From Empedobacter falsenii (GTDB lineage: Bacteria > Bacteroidota > Bacteroidia > Flavobacteriales > Weeksellaceae), in NCBI RefSeq assembly GCF_013488205.1, contig NZ_CP040908.1, positions 1,341,876 through 1,405,875 on the forward strand: a stretch of 64,000 nucleotides of DNA. The letters run 5' to 3'. Positions within the stretch are counted from its first letter, which is position 1; the number at the start of each line of letters is the position of its first letter. This document shows, in pieces, positions 8,259 through 17,646 of the stretch. A model generated the notes under the pieces. That model was not told the origin of the DNA. It was given only the letters and a program-made list of their open reading frames with translations, and did no database searches. The position numbers and the translations under genes were made by a program.

Positions 8259-10751
8259 ATGAGTGTTTTAATAAGTAATGATACTATTAAACAGATTTTT
8301 CATATTGCGCAATCTATCGCAAGAGAAAATTACAATTCTACCTATGGTGCATCGCATTTGCTAATGGCATTAATGCACAAGGATATAGGACTTCGTGAGT
8401 TTTTACAATCAATAGATAAAGATCCAAATTATATTTATGATTGGGCAGATGTTCGTGTGGAAGAATATCTAAAAACAGCACATTTACCAAGTGAAGCTCT
8501 TCCAGATGATCAAATTGATCAAATTCTTGAAGAAGCAGATGAGATTCGTGTAAAACTAGGTTTAGACGAAATATCTCCTATTTGTTTATTAGCGAGTATT
8601 ACAAAAGCAAATGTAGCTTACACAACACAAGAGCTGAAATCTTTACCACTTCGCGAACATGAAATAATCAACCTTTTCAGAAATGATGATGGTAAAGTAA
8701 TTTCTGTAGAAGAACAACTTTTAGGAAATCCTACTAAAAATAATTCAAGTTTTCCTTCAATTAATAGCTATTGTATTGATAAAACGCAAGAAGCGAAAGA
8801 TGGTAAATTAGATAATATTGTTGGGCGTGATAAAGAGTTAAGAAATTTAGTCGAGATTCTTTGTCGTCGTACAAAACCTAATGTTATTATAGTTGGAGAA
8901 CCAGGTGTAGGAAAAACAGCTTTGATAGAAGGTTTCGCGAACGAAATTAATAATGCTAATGTACCAGAAATGTTGCAAGAAGCAACATTATTAGAATTAG
9001 ATACAGGTTCTTTACTTGCAGGAACAACATATAAAGGAGAAATAGAAGACCGATTGAAAAAGGTAATCAATGAATGTAAACAAATGAATAAAGCTATTTT
9101 ATTTATTGATGAGATTCATTCACTTCTTGATCCTAAAGGAACTGCTGGTAATGTTGCAAATCTGTTAAAACCAGAATTAGCACGTGGAGAAATTACTGTA
9201 ATTGGCGCAACAACACAAGAAGAATACCGCAAAATTATCGAGCCAGAACGAGCTTTTGATCGTCGTTTTGAGGTTTTAGTTGTTGAAGAACCGGACGATG
9301 CAACTTGTGTCAAAATGATTGAAGTTGTTTTAGATGGTTATACAAAACATCATAATATTGAAGTTGAGAAAACTGCTTTACCAGAGTGTATTCGTTTAGC
9401 AAAACGTTATGCGAAAGGTAAAAAGTTACCAGATTCAGCTATCGATTTATTGGATAGAACAATGGCTTCTATCAAAATGTTAGATGAATTATCTGAAAAA
9501 GAATTAGCAGATTGGAAGTCAAATTATGAAACCTTAAAAGAAGATTTATCAAATGATGAATTTAAGGTGGATGAATTAATTTGGCAATATAATTTATTGA
9601 AGAATAAATTAAGTCCAATTTTATGGGGGTCACTCGTAGAACAACATGTTTTGGATGATAAAATGAGCATCGAAGAAGTCGAAAAAATTATTGATTCTAC
9701 TTTTGATGAACTTATAAAACATGTTGCTGTAAAAAGAGAAAAAGTTGGTAAAATGGAAATGGCAGCTGTAATGGCAGCTAAAACTAACATTCCTATTGGT
9801 AAAATTCAATCGCAAGAGAAAGAAAAATTACTAAATATGGAAGAATTACTAACGAATCGTGTGGTTGGGCAAGATCATGCTTTAAAAATTCTTTCAGATG
9901 CAATTATCGAAAACCGAAGTGGTTTAAACAAACCAGGACAACCAATTGGTTCATTCTTTTTATTAGGTCCAACAGGAACAGGAAAAACAGAATTGGCTAA
10001 ATCTATTGCAGAATTGTTATTTAATGACGAAAAAGCAATGATTCGTTTTGATATGTCAGAGTTTAAAGAAGAACATTCGGCAGCATTATTATATGGAGCA
10101 CCTCCGGGATATGTTGGTTATGAAGAAGGAGGGATGCTGGTGAACAAGATTCGTCAACAGCCTTATTCGGTTGTGTTATTTGATGAGATTGAAAAAGCAC
10201 ATACTTCTGTTTTTGATGTTTTCTTACAAATTATGGACGAAGGTAAAGTGCATGATAAATTAGGAAAAGAAGGGGATTTTAGTAATTCATTGATTCTTTT
10301 TACTTCTAATATTGGAAGTGAAGAAATCGTGAAATATTTCGAAAGAAAAGAAATTCCAGCTTCTTCTAATTTGATGAAAATTATGACTGATTCAGGGCGT
10401 TTTAGACCAGAATTCTTGGCTCGTATTACAGAAATTATTCCATTCGCTCCGATTAATGAAGAAATGGCGGAGAAAATATTTTCTATTCAATTAAAATCAT
10501 TAATCAATTCTTTAACTCGAATGAATATTGGTTTAGAAATTTCGAAAGAAGCCATCAAACATCTTGCTACAACAGGTTTTAGTAGTAAATACGGTGCTCG
10601 ACAAATATCTGGGGTTATTAGAACGCAAATTGCGCGACCAATTTCTAAAATGATCGTTCGTGAAGAAGTAAAAGCTGGTCAAACGATTCAGATTGATATT
10701 AATAAAAAAACACAAGAGCTTAAATGGAAGACAATCGAGTCTAAGAAATAA
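8259..10751 (+). CDS. clpV: T6SS sheath-disassembly AAA+ ATPase ClpV (TssH)
   Basis: An 830-residue Clp/Hsp100 class I ATPase. An N-terminal Clp-N domain (about 1-145) precedes the first AAA module with Walker A GEPGVGKT and Walker B LFIDEIHSLL. A short middle domain follows, then the second AAA module with GPTGTGKT and VLFDEIEKA. In T6SS, ClpV unfolds contracted TssB/TssC sheaths so subunits can be reused. Its first position in the plus-strand arm, with tssE to tssC downstream, supports ClpV over housekeeping ClpB. The middle region is short compared with ClpB, as in ClpV. Confidence 0.9.
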   Translation: MSVLISNDTIKQIFHIAQSIARENYNSTYGASHLLMALMHKDIGLREFLQSIDKDPNYIYDWADVRVEEYLKTAHLPSEALPDDQIDQILEEADEIRVKLGLDEISPICLLASITKANVAYTTQELKSLPLREHEIINLFRNDDGKVISVEEQLLGNPTKNNSSFPSINSYCIDKTQEAKDGKLDNIVGRDKELRNLVEILCRRTKPNVIIVGEPGVGKTALIEGFANEINNANVPEMLQEATLLELDTGSLLAGTTYKGEIEDRLKKVINECKQMNKAILFIDEIHSLLDPKGTAGNVANLLKPELARGEITVIGATTQEEYRKIIEPERAFDRRFEVLVVEEPDDATCVKMIEVVLDGYTKHHNIEVEKTALPECIRLAKRYAKGKKLPDSAIDLLDRTMASIKMLDELSEKELADWKSNYETLKEDLSNDEFKVDELIWQYNLLKNKLSPILWGSLVEQHVLDDKMSIEEVEKIIDSTFDELIKHVAVKREKVGKMEMAAVMAAKTNIPIGKIQSQEKEKLLNMEELLTNRVVGQDHALKILSDAIIENRSGLNKPGQPIGSFFLLGPTGTGKTELAKSIAELLFNDEKAMIRFDMSEFKEEHSAALLYGAPPGYVGYEEGGMLVNKIRQQPYSVVLFDEIEKAHTSVFDVFLQIMDEGKVHDKLGKEGDFSNSLILFTSNIGSEEIVKYFERKEIPASSNLMKIMTDSGRFRPEFLARITEIIPFAPINEEMAEKIFSIQLKSLINSLTRMNIGLEISKEAIKHLATTGFSSKYGARQISGVIRTQIARPISKMIVREEVKAGQTIQIDINKKTQELKWKTIESKK

Positions 10752-10770
10752 TACAAACTCTCTACCAACC

Positions 10771-11619
10771 ATGATAAAATACGCCATAATATTAGCATTT
10801 TTTAGCATACCATGTTCACTTTCTGCACAAACTTTAGGTGCAACAGATACGTCTGAGAAAAGTGTTAATCGCTATAAAAGTGTGATACAAAACAATAAAG
10901 ATATTGTTGACTTTATAGAGTATTCTCTTGTAGAAAGAGGACTTCCTCGTCATCTAAAGAATTTAGCATTTATCGAATCTAGCTTTGATTCAGGAACAGT
11001 TTCTTCCGCAGGAGCTTCTGGGATTTGGCAATTTATGACTGCTCATGCAAGCGAATACGGATTAACAGAACGCGATAGAAATGATATTTATAAAAGTACA
11101 AAAGCTGCAATGAGCTCGTTAAAGAATTTGTACAATAAATACGGAAATTGGGTGACGGTTGTTGCTGCTTACAATTGTGGAGAAGGTAATATTCAGAAAG
11201 CAATGGATAGAGCAGGTTCTAAACGATACACAGATTTTTATCAATATTTACCAGCAGAAACAATCAATCATGTTCAGAAGTATTTGAATGCAAGTTATGC
11301 AAGCGGACATTTGGATGATGTTTTGAATGATTATAATGGTTTAAAAGCAAATACGCCTGAAGTTGTTTATCAAAAATTTGTTCCAAAAGAAATTGATACG
11401 AGTATTTCGACAACCCAAATCAATTCTGCTTATAATCTTGATGTGATTGCGAAATTCTTAAAAATAAAGCCGAATGATTTATTAATTTGGAATAAAAATT
11501 TAAACAAAGAATTAAGTGATACAGGCGAAGGAATTTTATCATTACCGAATGAATTAATGACCATTTTTTCGTTAAATCAAGATGAAATTTTAAGTCAATC
11601 GTTAAAAGTCATGAACTAA
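10771..11619 (+). CDS. Membrane-associated lytic transglycosylase in the T6SS operon
   Basis: Start at ATG 10771 gives 282 residues with a signal peptide (MIKYAIILAFFSIPCSLSA-Q). The upstream in-frame extension overlaps clpV and lacks a signal. The SLT domain shows catalytic Glu in FIESSFDSG, then SSAGASGIWQFM and AAYNCGEGNI, as in MltD-type transglycosylases. The C-terminal 60 residues (IAKFLKIKPNDLLIWNKNL) look like one LysM-like peptidoglycan-binding unit. It would cut peptidoglycan glycan strands in the periplasm. Placed 19 bases after clpV and before tssE, it probably opens the wall for assembly of the secretion apparatus. Confidence 0.8.
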   Translation: MIKYAIILAFFSIPCSLSAQTLGATDTSEKSVNRYKSVIQNNKDIVDFIEYSLVERGLPRHLKNLAFIESSFDSGTVSSAGASGIWQFMTAHASEYGLTERDRNDIYKSTKAAMSSLKNLYNKYGNWVTVVAAYNCGEGNIQKAMDRAGSKRYTDFYQYLPAETINHVQKYLNASYASGHLDDVLNDYNGLKANTPEVVYQKFVPKEIDTSISTTQINSAYNLDVIAKFLKIKPNDLLIWNKNLNKELSDTGEGILSLPNELMTIFSLNQDEILSQSLKVMN

Positions 11620-11673
11620 TTTTTGTCGAATCAAAAAAATATATTAATTTAAGAGAATCAATCTATTACCTAA

Positions 11674-12114
11674 ATGGAAAACTCTAACTACAAACTACCT
11701 TTTAGACCATTGAACCTGATGGCAAGCAACGGACAAGTGGAAACTTGTGACGTTTTCGAAAGCATTGCGCAAAATATCATGCTGCTTATAAAGACTAAAA
11801 AAGGTGAAAATAGATACGATGAAGAGTACGGAAATGACGTTTGGGATGTAGAATTCGATAACGGAATAAGTACAACGATTTGGGAAACTATTTTTATAAA
11901 AAGTTTGATAAGGCAAATTAATGATTATGAGCCGAGGCTACAAAATCCGAAAGTACAAGCTCATATTACTTATGTAGAACATAGTTACGAAACCAAAGGT
12001 TATACAGAAGTAAAGAAAAAAGTTAAAATTGGAATTAACTCCAGGTTAGAATCCACAGGCGAAAATTTCAATTTTACAACAGAACTTTATTTGAGTCCAA
12101 TGTCTATTGATTAA
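11674..12114 (+). CDS. tssE: T6SS baseplate protein TssE (gp25-like)
   Basis: A 146-residue protein with the gp25/gpW-like organisation: NIMLLIKTKKGENRYDEEYGNDVWD followed near residue 90 by a segment (DYEPRLQNPKVQ) typical of TssE, where bound baseplate wedge strands start the sheath. It is longer than gp25 because of added C-terminal strands. It is followed 11 bases later by tssF, so the baseplate genes E-F-G form one block. TssE connects the baseplate to the first sheath ring in the cytoplasm. Confidence 0.75.
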   Translation: MENSNYKLPFRPLNLMASNGQVETCDVFESIAQNIMLLIKTKKGENRYDEEYGNDVWDVEFDNGISTTIWETIFIKSLIRQINDYEPRLQNPKVQAHITYVEHSYETKGYTEVKKKVKIGINSRLESTGENFNFTTELYLSPMSID

Positions 12115-12125
12115 CAGAATAAATA

Positions 12126-13979
12126 ATGAACCTAAACCAACAAATATATTCTAAAGAATCAATAAAAGCGAGGATGTTGCAAAATGCAACAAAACTATGG
12201 GGTGTAAAAAATATACAAGCTTTAGACCCTTTGGTTAAACTTTTAATTGATGCTTTTAGTACAGAAGTTTTCAAAGCGAATAACGAAATACAAAATGTTA
12301 ATGGACGTATTTTAGAGAAATTGGCGCGTCTATTAACGCCAACAAAATATACGCATCCAAATCCTGCACATGCGATCGCTTTTTGTATTGCTGAGGAAGA
12401 TAAAGAATTGTTATTAGAACATTCGGAGTTTTTTTTCAAAAAACATCTTAATTCTTTCCGTAAAGTTCAATCCGATCAACAAATCGAAATTCCATTTACA
12501 CCAATTGATAATGTAGAAATTATCAATGCACAAACGGTTTTGATGGTTGCTGGAAACACAGTTTATGAGATTGATGAGCAATTGAATAAATTACCAGTTA
12601 GTAGAATTTCGAATTCAATAGAGAATTATAGAAAAATCAAAATAGGATTAGACTTTTCTAATTTTTCATCTGAAATTTTTCCAGAAAGTCTCAATTTTTA
12701 TTGCTCAAATCCAACTTTCGAACATATAGATTTTGTGTATCGCTTGTTGCCGCATATTAAAATTACGTGTAACGAAAATGAACTAAATATTACTTCAGGA
12801 AAAAATTATCCTAAAATTGAAGAAATTCAAGGATATGAAGGATTGTTTCGAGATCAATCAATCTTATTCAAATTGAAGGAAGATATTAAAAATATTTATT
12901 CAGATAAATTTATTGAAGTTGATGGATTTAATCCTAAAGTTGCTGACAACTTTTCGAATTGGCCAGAAGAATTATATGATCAAATTCAATTAATTCAACA
13001 GTATAAGGATAGAAATTTAGTTTGGTTGACGGTAGAATTTCCGCCACAATATGATCAAGATATTTTAGAGAATTTTTCATTTGTTTTGAATGCATTTCCA
13101 ATTTATAATCGAGGATGGAAAAAGACAGAATATAATTTGGACATAATGGGAAACAATATTCCTTTAGAAACAGCTGATAACGAATATTTTCTTTATGTAG
13201 ATGAGGTAATAGATGAATTAGGGAAAAAATATACAGAAATTCCTTTTATGCCTACAAACGATTTGGAACGTGGTTTATATACAGTTCGTAGAGGAGGAAT
13301 GGAGCGTTTTAACGCACGAAATGCAGTTGATTTATTATCAAATGTAATGGAATTATTGCGTGATGAAGTTGCTGCTTTTTCGGTTTACAATCGTGATAAT
13401 GTAAAAGATGTTTTAGGCGAAATATCTATAAAAGTGAAAGGTTTGATGATAAAAACCGATCAAGTAAATAGACAGCTAAAAGACGATGTGAATTATGTGA
13501 TTATAGAACCTGTAGAAAATTCGGGGCATACATATGCTACTTTTTGGATGACAAATTGTTCTATGGCGAATAGTTTGCGTCCTGGAACTGAATTAAGTTC
13601 ACAAAAAAATCAACAGAAAATCTATTTATTAACCGAAACAATAGGAGGTTTAGAGGAACAAAAACGTTCGGATACAATTTTGGCTTATAAATATGCTTTG
13701 ACAACTCGCGATAAAATTATATCGAAAGAAGATGTTAAGAATTATTGTAAAATGGAGTTGCGCGATGAAGTTAAAAAGATTAGCGTAAAACGTGGAACAA
13801 TGATTAGTGATCGACCAAAAGAAGGCTTTATTAGAACAGTAGATGTTGAAATTATTCCAATTAATTATGCGTTTTATGGACAAAAATATTGGGACAATGT
13901 CGCAGATGTTTTGAAGAATAATATTAAGCTAAAAGCAATTGATGGAGTTGAATATCGTGTTAATATTAATGAAAATTAA
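12126..13979 (+). CDS. tssF: T6SS baseplate subunit TssF
   Basis: A 617-residue protein. Its N-terminus (ESIKARMLQNATKLWGVKN, then LIDAFSTEVFKANNEI and ARLLTPTKYTHPNPAHAIA) is the typical TssF opening, where most members have a helix bundle and then RLLP. Size and position between tssE and tssG agree. TssF forms the baseplate wedge with TssG and TssE around the VgrG hub. The C-terminal part, with ALTTRDKIISKEDVKNYCK, is like the gp6-related region of other TssF proteins. The start ATG lies 11 bases after tssE. Confidence 0.85.
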   Translation: MNLNQQIYSKESIKARMLQNATKLWGVKNIQALDPLVKLLIDAFSTEVFKANNEIQNVNGRILEKLARLLTPTKYTHPNPAHAIAFCIAEEDKELLLEHSEFFFKKHLNSFRKVQSDQQIEIPFTPIDNVEIINAQTVLMVAGNTVYEIDEQLNKLPVSRISNSIENYRKIKIGLDFSNFSSEIFPESLNFYCSNPTFEHIDFVYRLLPHIKITCNENELNITSGKNYPKIEEIQGYEGLFRDQSILFKLKEDIKNIYSDKFIEVDGFNPKVADNFSNWPEELYDQIQLIQQYKDRNLVWLTVEFPPQYDQDILENFSFVLNAFPIYNRGWKKTEYNLDIMGNNIPLETADNEYFLYVDEVIDELGKKYTEIPFMPTNDLERGLYTVRRGGMERFNARNAVDLLSNVMELLRDEVAAFSVYNRDNVKDVLGEISIKVKGLMIKTDQVNRQLKDDVNYVIIEPVENSGHTYATFWMTNCSMANSLRPGTELSSQKNQQKIYLLTETIGGLEEQKRSDTILAYKYALTTRDKIISKEDVKNYCKMELRDEVKKISVKRGTMISDRPKEGFIRTVDVEIIPINYAFYGQKYWDNVADVLKNNIKLKAIDGVEYRVNINEN

Positions 13980-13985
13980 GATGAT

Positions 13986-14942
13986 ATGATGGAAGTTGAA
14001 GAGCAGATATTATACAACATATCGGATAAAAATTACAACAAATTACAAACTGATTTTAAAGCAGAAGCTGTTGCGGTAAATCTTTTGAGGTATTACAAAT
14101 CTAATGCTTCAGTATTTTTGAAACGAGTCGGAATTAATGAGCGTCCTTACCTTAAAGATATCAAAAGCATTACGTCTTCTTATTATGGATTTGATGAGGA
14201 AAGTATTTTAATTGAATCGTATCGCGAAAGTATATACGATTATTTGCCAGAAGGGCTTTTTCATCCGGCATCTTTAGGAATTAGTAATCGAAATATTGAA
14301 AAAGTTGTTCTTGAGATTAAAAAACAGAAAGAAGTAGAAGAAAATGCACGTAAGTTTTTTCAACCCTTCGAATTAGAATTTTTTAACACAGAAGTTCTTT
14401 CTTTAATAAAAGAAACTGAGTTTGATATTGCTGATAAATCTGGAGAAATTGTAAAAATTGTTTCGGAGTTGTGGCCTTTATTAAAACAGGTTGATAGTGA
14501 AACAGCAAAGATTTTTTATTATATCCTTCCATTTTTACATGAGGTGAGAGGAAATACAAAATGGATTAGTCATTTTTTGAGCGCATTTAATAATGTTCCT
14601 GTTTCAATTAGTTTTCAGCCAAATCAAATCGATGAACAAGACGACGAAGAAAAAAGTACTGTTTTAGGTACCGCAAAATTAGGAATAACATTAATTCCGA
14701 ACGGAAAACATATGGATGGAGAACGAAACTGGGTAGTAAACATTGGTCCAGTTCCGTACAATAAAATCTATCGTTATGTTTCAGGACATCCTTTTCGTGA
14801 ATTATTAGAATCTATTTATGATTATTTGATGCCTGTAACCGTTAAGATTTTTGAAAATTTTATTACAGAAAATAACGAGAACTCCTTCGTTTTAGGGGGA
14901 AATAAAAATACAAGCCGATTAGGCTATTCAACATTTATATAA
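13986..14942 (+). CDS. tssG: T6SS baseplate subunit TssG
   Basis: A 318-residue protein starting at ATG 13986 (an ATG three bases later is equally possible), six bases after tssF. The N-terminal half has the short Arg/Tyr-rich motifs around SNASVFLKRVGINERPYLKDI. The C-terminal part carries LGTAKLGITLIPNGK and GHPFRELLESIYDYLMPVTV, consistent with the gp6/TssG fold. TssG pairs with two TssF to form the wedge and contacts TssK. Assignment rests on position, size and these features. Bacteroidota TssG is divergent from proteobacterial examples. Confidence 0.8.
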   Translation: MMEVEEQILYNISDKNYNKLQTDFKAEAVAVNLLRYYKSNASVFLKRVGINERPYLKDIKSITSSYYGFDEESILIESYRESIYDYLPEGLFHPASLGISNRNIEKVVLEIKKQKEVEENARKFFQPFELEFFNTEVLSLIKETEFDIADKSGEIVKIVSELWPLLKQVDSETAKIFYYILPFLHEVRGNTKWISHFLSAFNNVPVSISFQPNQIDEQDDEEKSTVLGTAKLGITLIPNGKHMDGERNWVVNIGPVPYNKIYRYVSGHPFRELLESIYDYLMPVTVKIFENFITENNENSFVLGGNKNTSRLGYSTFI

Positions 14943-14982
14943 AAAAGTGATGTTTATTTTTTTAACAACAACTAATATAGAA

Positions 14983-15897
14983 ATGGAACCAGCTTCTATG
15001 AAAACAATTTTTTTTAGGTACTTATTAATGCCATTGATCGTTGCGATTTTGGTTTTTATAATGGGACTTATTAGAAAAGCAAAACCTGCAATCCAAATAA
15101 AACATATTATTGTATATGTCTTATTAAGTGGATTATGTTTGGCTTTGCCAGGTTTTTTTGGTTTTTCCGGAAATCTATTCAATCCATTTTGGTACTTAAT
15201 TTCTCAAATAGTTTACTTGGGATTAGGAATTATTCATGTTAATCTTTTGCACAAATATTTTCGAAAACATATCGATAAAGTTTGGATGAGTATCCTTTTT
15301 GAAAGTGTAATGACTTTAACGTGTATTGCATTTGGAGGTTATCTTTTTACAATGATTTTTAAATACATGGGAGATGGATTAGGTAATCCGTATATGGCAG
15401 CGACAAGTATATTTACGTTTGTTTTTCCTTTAGCGTTTTACTATTGTTATATTCAATTTATCAGTATTCCTTTTGATATTTATAAAACATGGAGATATGA
15501 TCCAGATCAAAAACCTTTCAATTTTGATGGAGTAGATTTCGATCGATTGATGGTGTTAAATGTAGAGTTAGGAAAAAATATTGATGATAGTAAAAGATTT
15601 TTGATAAAAGCAAAAACTCTTCCTACGGAAATCACTTTTGGAGATTGGTTTTTTAGAGTAGTGGATGATTATAATTTCAAAAATCCAAATACGATTATTG
15701 AATTAATAGATCAAAATAAAGAATCTTATTATTGGATATTTTATGTAAAGAAATCATTCTTTAGCAAGCGAAGATATGTTGATTTTGAGCGAGATATTAC
15801 AACAAACAGAATTACAGAAAACGAAACAATTATTTGTAAACGTGTAATTCGTCATCAAGAAGAAGGAGTTAAAAAACTTAATAATACAAACCTATGA
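14983..15897 (+). CDS. tssN: T6SSiii inner-membrane protein TssN
   Basis: Start chosen at ATG 14983 (MEPASMKT), which puts the first membrane helix at the N-terminus; ATGs at 14947, 14950 and 14998 are alternatives. About four or five membrane helices fill the first 165 residues (LLMPLIVAILVFIMGLI, IKHIIVYVLLSGLCLALPGF and others). They are followed by a cytoplasmic domain of about 130 residues rich in charged residues. This layout, and its place between tssG and tssK, match TssN, the polytopic membrane protein specific to Bacteroidota T6SS. Its stop overlaps the tssK start by four bases, implying translational coupling. Confidence 0.8.
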   Translation: MEPASMKTIFFRYLLMPLIVAILVFIMGLIRKAKPAIQIKHIIVYVLLSGLCLALPGFFGFSGNLFNPFWYLISQIVYLGLGIIHVNLLHKYFRKHIDKVWMSILFESVMTLTCIAFGGYLFTMIFKYMGDGLGNPYMAATSIFTFVFPLAFYYCYIQFISIPFDIYKTWRYDPDQKPFNFDGVDFDRLMVLNVELGKNIDDSKRFLIKAKTLPTEITFGDWFFRVVDDYNFKNPNTIIELIDQNKESYYWIFYVKKSFFSKRRYVDFERDITTNRITENETIICKRVIRHQEEGVKKLNNTNL

Positions 15898-17042
15898 TAC
15901 AGACAATAAAACATTATCCTGTCAATTGGGTAGATGGAATGAAGATTTCTCAACAGCATTTGATTGATCAAGAGAATTTTGTGATTGATAGTCTTAGAGA
16001 TTCTAATTCGATATTAATCAATAATTTTAATTATGGTTTATTACCAATTTCTGATCAACATGCAGATAAATCTGTTTATGAAATCTTGAATACCGCTACC
16101 AACGATGCGCAGTTAATTATAAAACGTTGTTCGGCAGTAACCAAAGCTGGTTATCGAATAGAATTGGTGGATTATAACGTCAACATCCGATCGTTAACGA
16201 AAAAAACAGATGGAGTAGAACAGGAAGAGCAAGATGGAGATTATTACATTATTGCATCTGTCAATCTGTTTGAGAAAATACCTTTTGGTGACATTGATCC
16301 AGAGGAAATTCCGCCAAGACATCCTCATACTTTGCCAAAATATAAGATAGAATTGGTAAATACAACTATTCTTAATAGTAGTTATTCTGGTGGAGATTAT
16401 TTGGTTTTAGGAAAAGTAATGATTAAATCAAATATTGCACAAATTGATTCACATTTTATTCCGCCTTGTGTGTCTGTTCAAAGTCATCCAAAATTGGTTG
16501 AGCATTATAATTCGTTTGTAATCTCGTTGAGTAATATTCGTCAATTTGCTTTCCGAATTATTCAAAAATCGGCACATAAAAATCAAAATACGGCTTTAGC
16601 ACAAAATGTAAAAACACTTTGTCAAACTGTAATTAGTACAATTGGTGAAAATTATTTCGAATTTAAGAATATTGTGATGAATCAACCACCAATATTTATG
16701 ATGAATATTTTTTCAAAATTCGCGCTTCATTTATACAATAATACGCAAATGATGATTCCTGCTGAGTTAGAAGAAATGTTAAATTATAGTTTGGAATGGA
16801 GTGAAGTTGCTCCGCATACAATTCTGAATAATTTGACAACAGTTGCTGAAATTAATTATGATCATCATAATTCTGGTGAAGCTTTCATGCAAATCAATCA
16901 TATGCTAAGAAGTTTGGAAATTGTTTTCGGGAAGTTGAGCGAATTAGATTATATCGGACAACGCAAAGAAAGTATCATTGTAAATGAACAAGAAGTAAAA
17001 TCGAACATCGATCCTAAAAAAGGATGGAGTGTAATTGATTAA
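15894..17042 (+). CDS. tssK: T6SS baseplate-membrane adaptor TssK
   Basis: A 382-residue protein whose opening (HYPVNWVDGMKISQQHLIDQE) is the standard TssK start, where the family shows W.EGM.L.PQHFQ. The middle contains the two-strand-rich shoulder domain and the C-terminus a helical receptor-binding-like domain. TssK is a trimer that joins the baseplate to the membrane complex; in this system the partner is presumably TssN. It overlaps tssN by four bases and is followed by tssB. Confidence 0.85.
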   Translation: MIQTIKHYPVNWVDGMKISQQHLIDQENFVIDSLRDSNSILINNFNYGLLPISDQHADKSVYEILNTATNDAQLIIKRCSAVTKAGYRIELVDYNVNIRSLTKKTDGVEQEEQDGDYYIIASVNLFEKIPFGDIDPEEIPPRHPHTLPKYKIELVNTTILNSSYSGGDYLVLGKVMIKSNIAQIDSHFIPPCVSVQSHPKLVEHYNSFVISLSNIRQFAFRIIQKSAHKNQNTALAQNVKTLCQTVISTIGENYFEFKNIVMNQPPIFMMNIFSKFALHLYNNTQMMIPAELEEMLNYSLEWSEVAPHTILNNLTTVAEINYDHHNSGEAFMQINHMLRSLEIVFGKLSELDYIGQRKESIIVNEQEVKSNIDPKKGWSVID

Positions 17043-17173
17043 ATAAAATCATCATTATGATTCGTAAAATATTTGATTTAAAACAAATCGTTAAAAATTT
17101 TATCGATCATTCTATTTTTAAGAAAAATACAGAAAATAAACATAAACAAAACATTAACTTAAAATCAAACACT

Positions 17174-17623
17174 ATGGCAGTATATAATTATGGAGTTGGA
17201 GGTAACGAAGTAAAAGTAGATGCTAACGAAGCTATCCAAAATATACAAGAAAACAGAACTTTACTTGTAAGTCAATTAACATCAGACGAACCATTTGTAC
17301 CAGAAGTAGTAAAAGGTTTAAAAACGATTGAAGATGTATTTCGTCATTTCGAGCCTTCTGTGTCTGTACAACATCAAACAGAAGATGGAACAATTATCGA
17401 TGAAGAATTTAGATTTCAGAATTTAGGAGATTTTACACCTAAAACATTAACCCAAAAATCTGATTATTTAAAACAATTAAGTATCGAACAAGAGCAATAC
17501 AATAAGATTTTGAGACAGTTGAAAAACAATAAAATCTTGAAAACTATTGTTGAAAATGAGCAAACGAAAGAAGCTTTAATTGATGTCTTAAAAGAAATTG
17601 CTCAAGAATTAGAGAAGAAATAA
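17174..17623 (+). CDS. tssB: T6SS contractile sheath small subunit TssB
   Basis: Start at ATG 17174 (MAVYNYGVGGNEVKVDANEA) gives 149 residues, the usual TssB length. The longer frame from 17057 adds a Lys-rich stretch without family similarity. The segment PEVVKGLKTIEDVFRHFEPSVSV and the FQNLGDFTPK motif are typical of VipA/TssB. TssB pairs with TssC to form the sheath that contracts to push the Hcp tube. The 130-base gap from tssK may carry extra regulation or a processing site to raise sheath protein levels. Confidence 0.85.
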   Translation: MAVYNYGVGGNEVKVDANEAIQNIQENRTLLVSQLTSDEPFVPEVVKGLKTIEDVFRHFEPSVSVQHQTEDGTIIDEEFRFQNLGDFTPKTLTQKSDYLKQLSIEQEQYNKILRQLKNNKILKTIVENEQTKEALIDVLKEIAQELEKK

Positions 17624-17646
17624 TTTTCTATTAAAATTTTACTATC

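Noticed and set aside
8768-9313. Minus-strand open frames inside clpV
   Set aside because: They are antisense shadows of the ATPase coding sequence, with no leader and no protein-like composition.
17057-17173. N-terminal extension of TssB
   Set aside because: The added Lys/Asn-rich stretch is unlike TssB. The ATG at 17174 gives the normal family length and start sequence.
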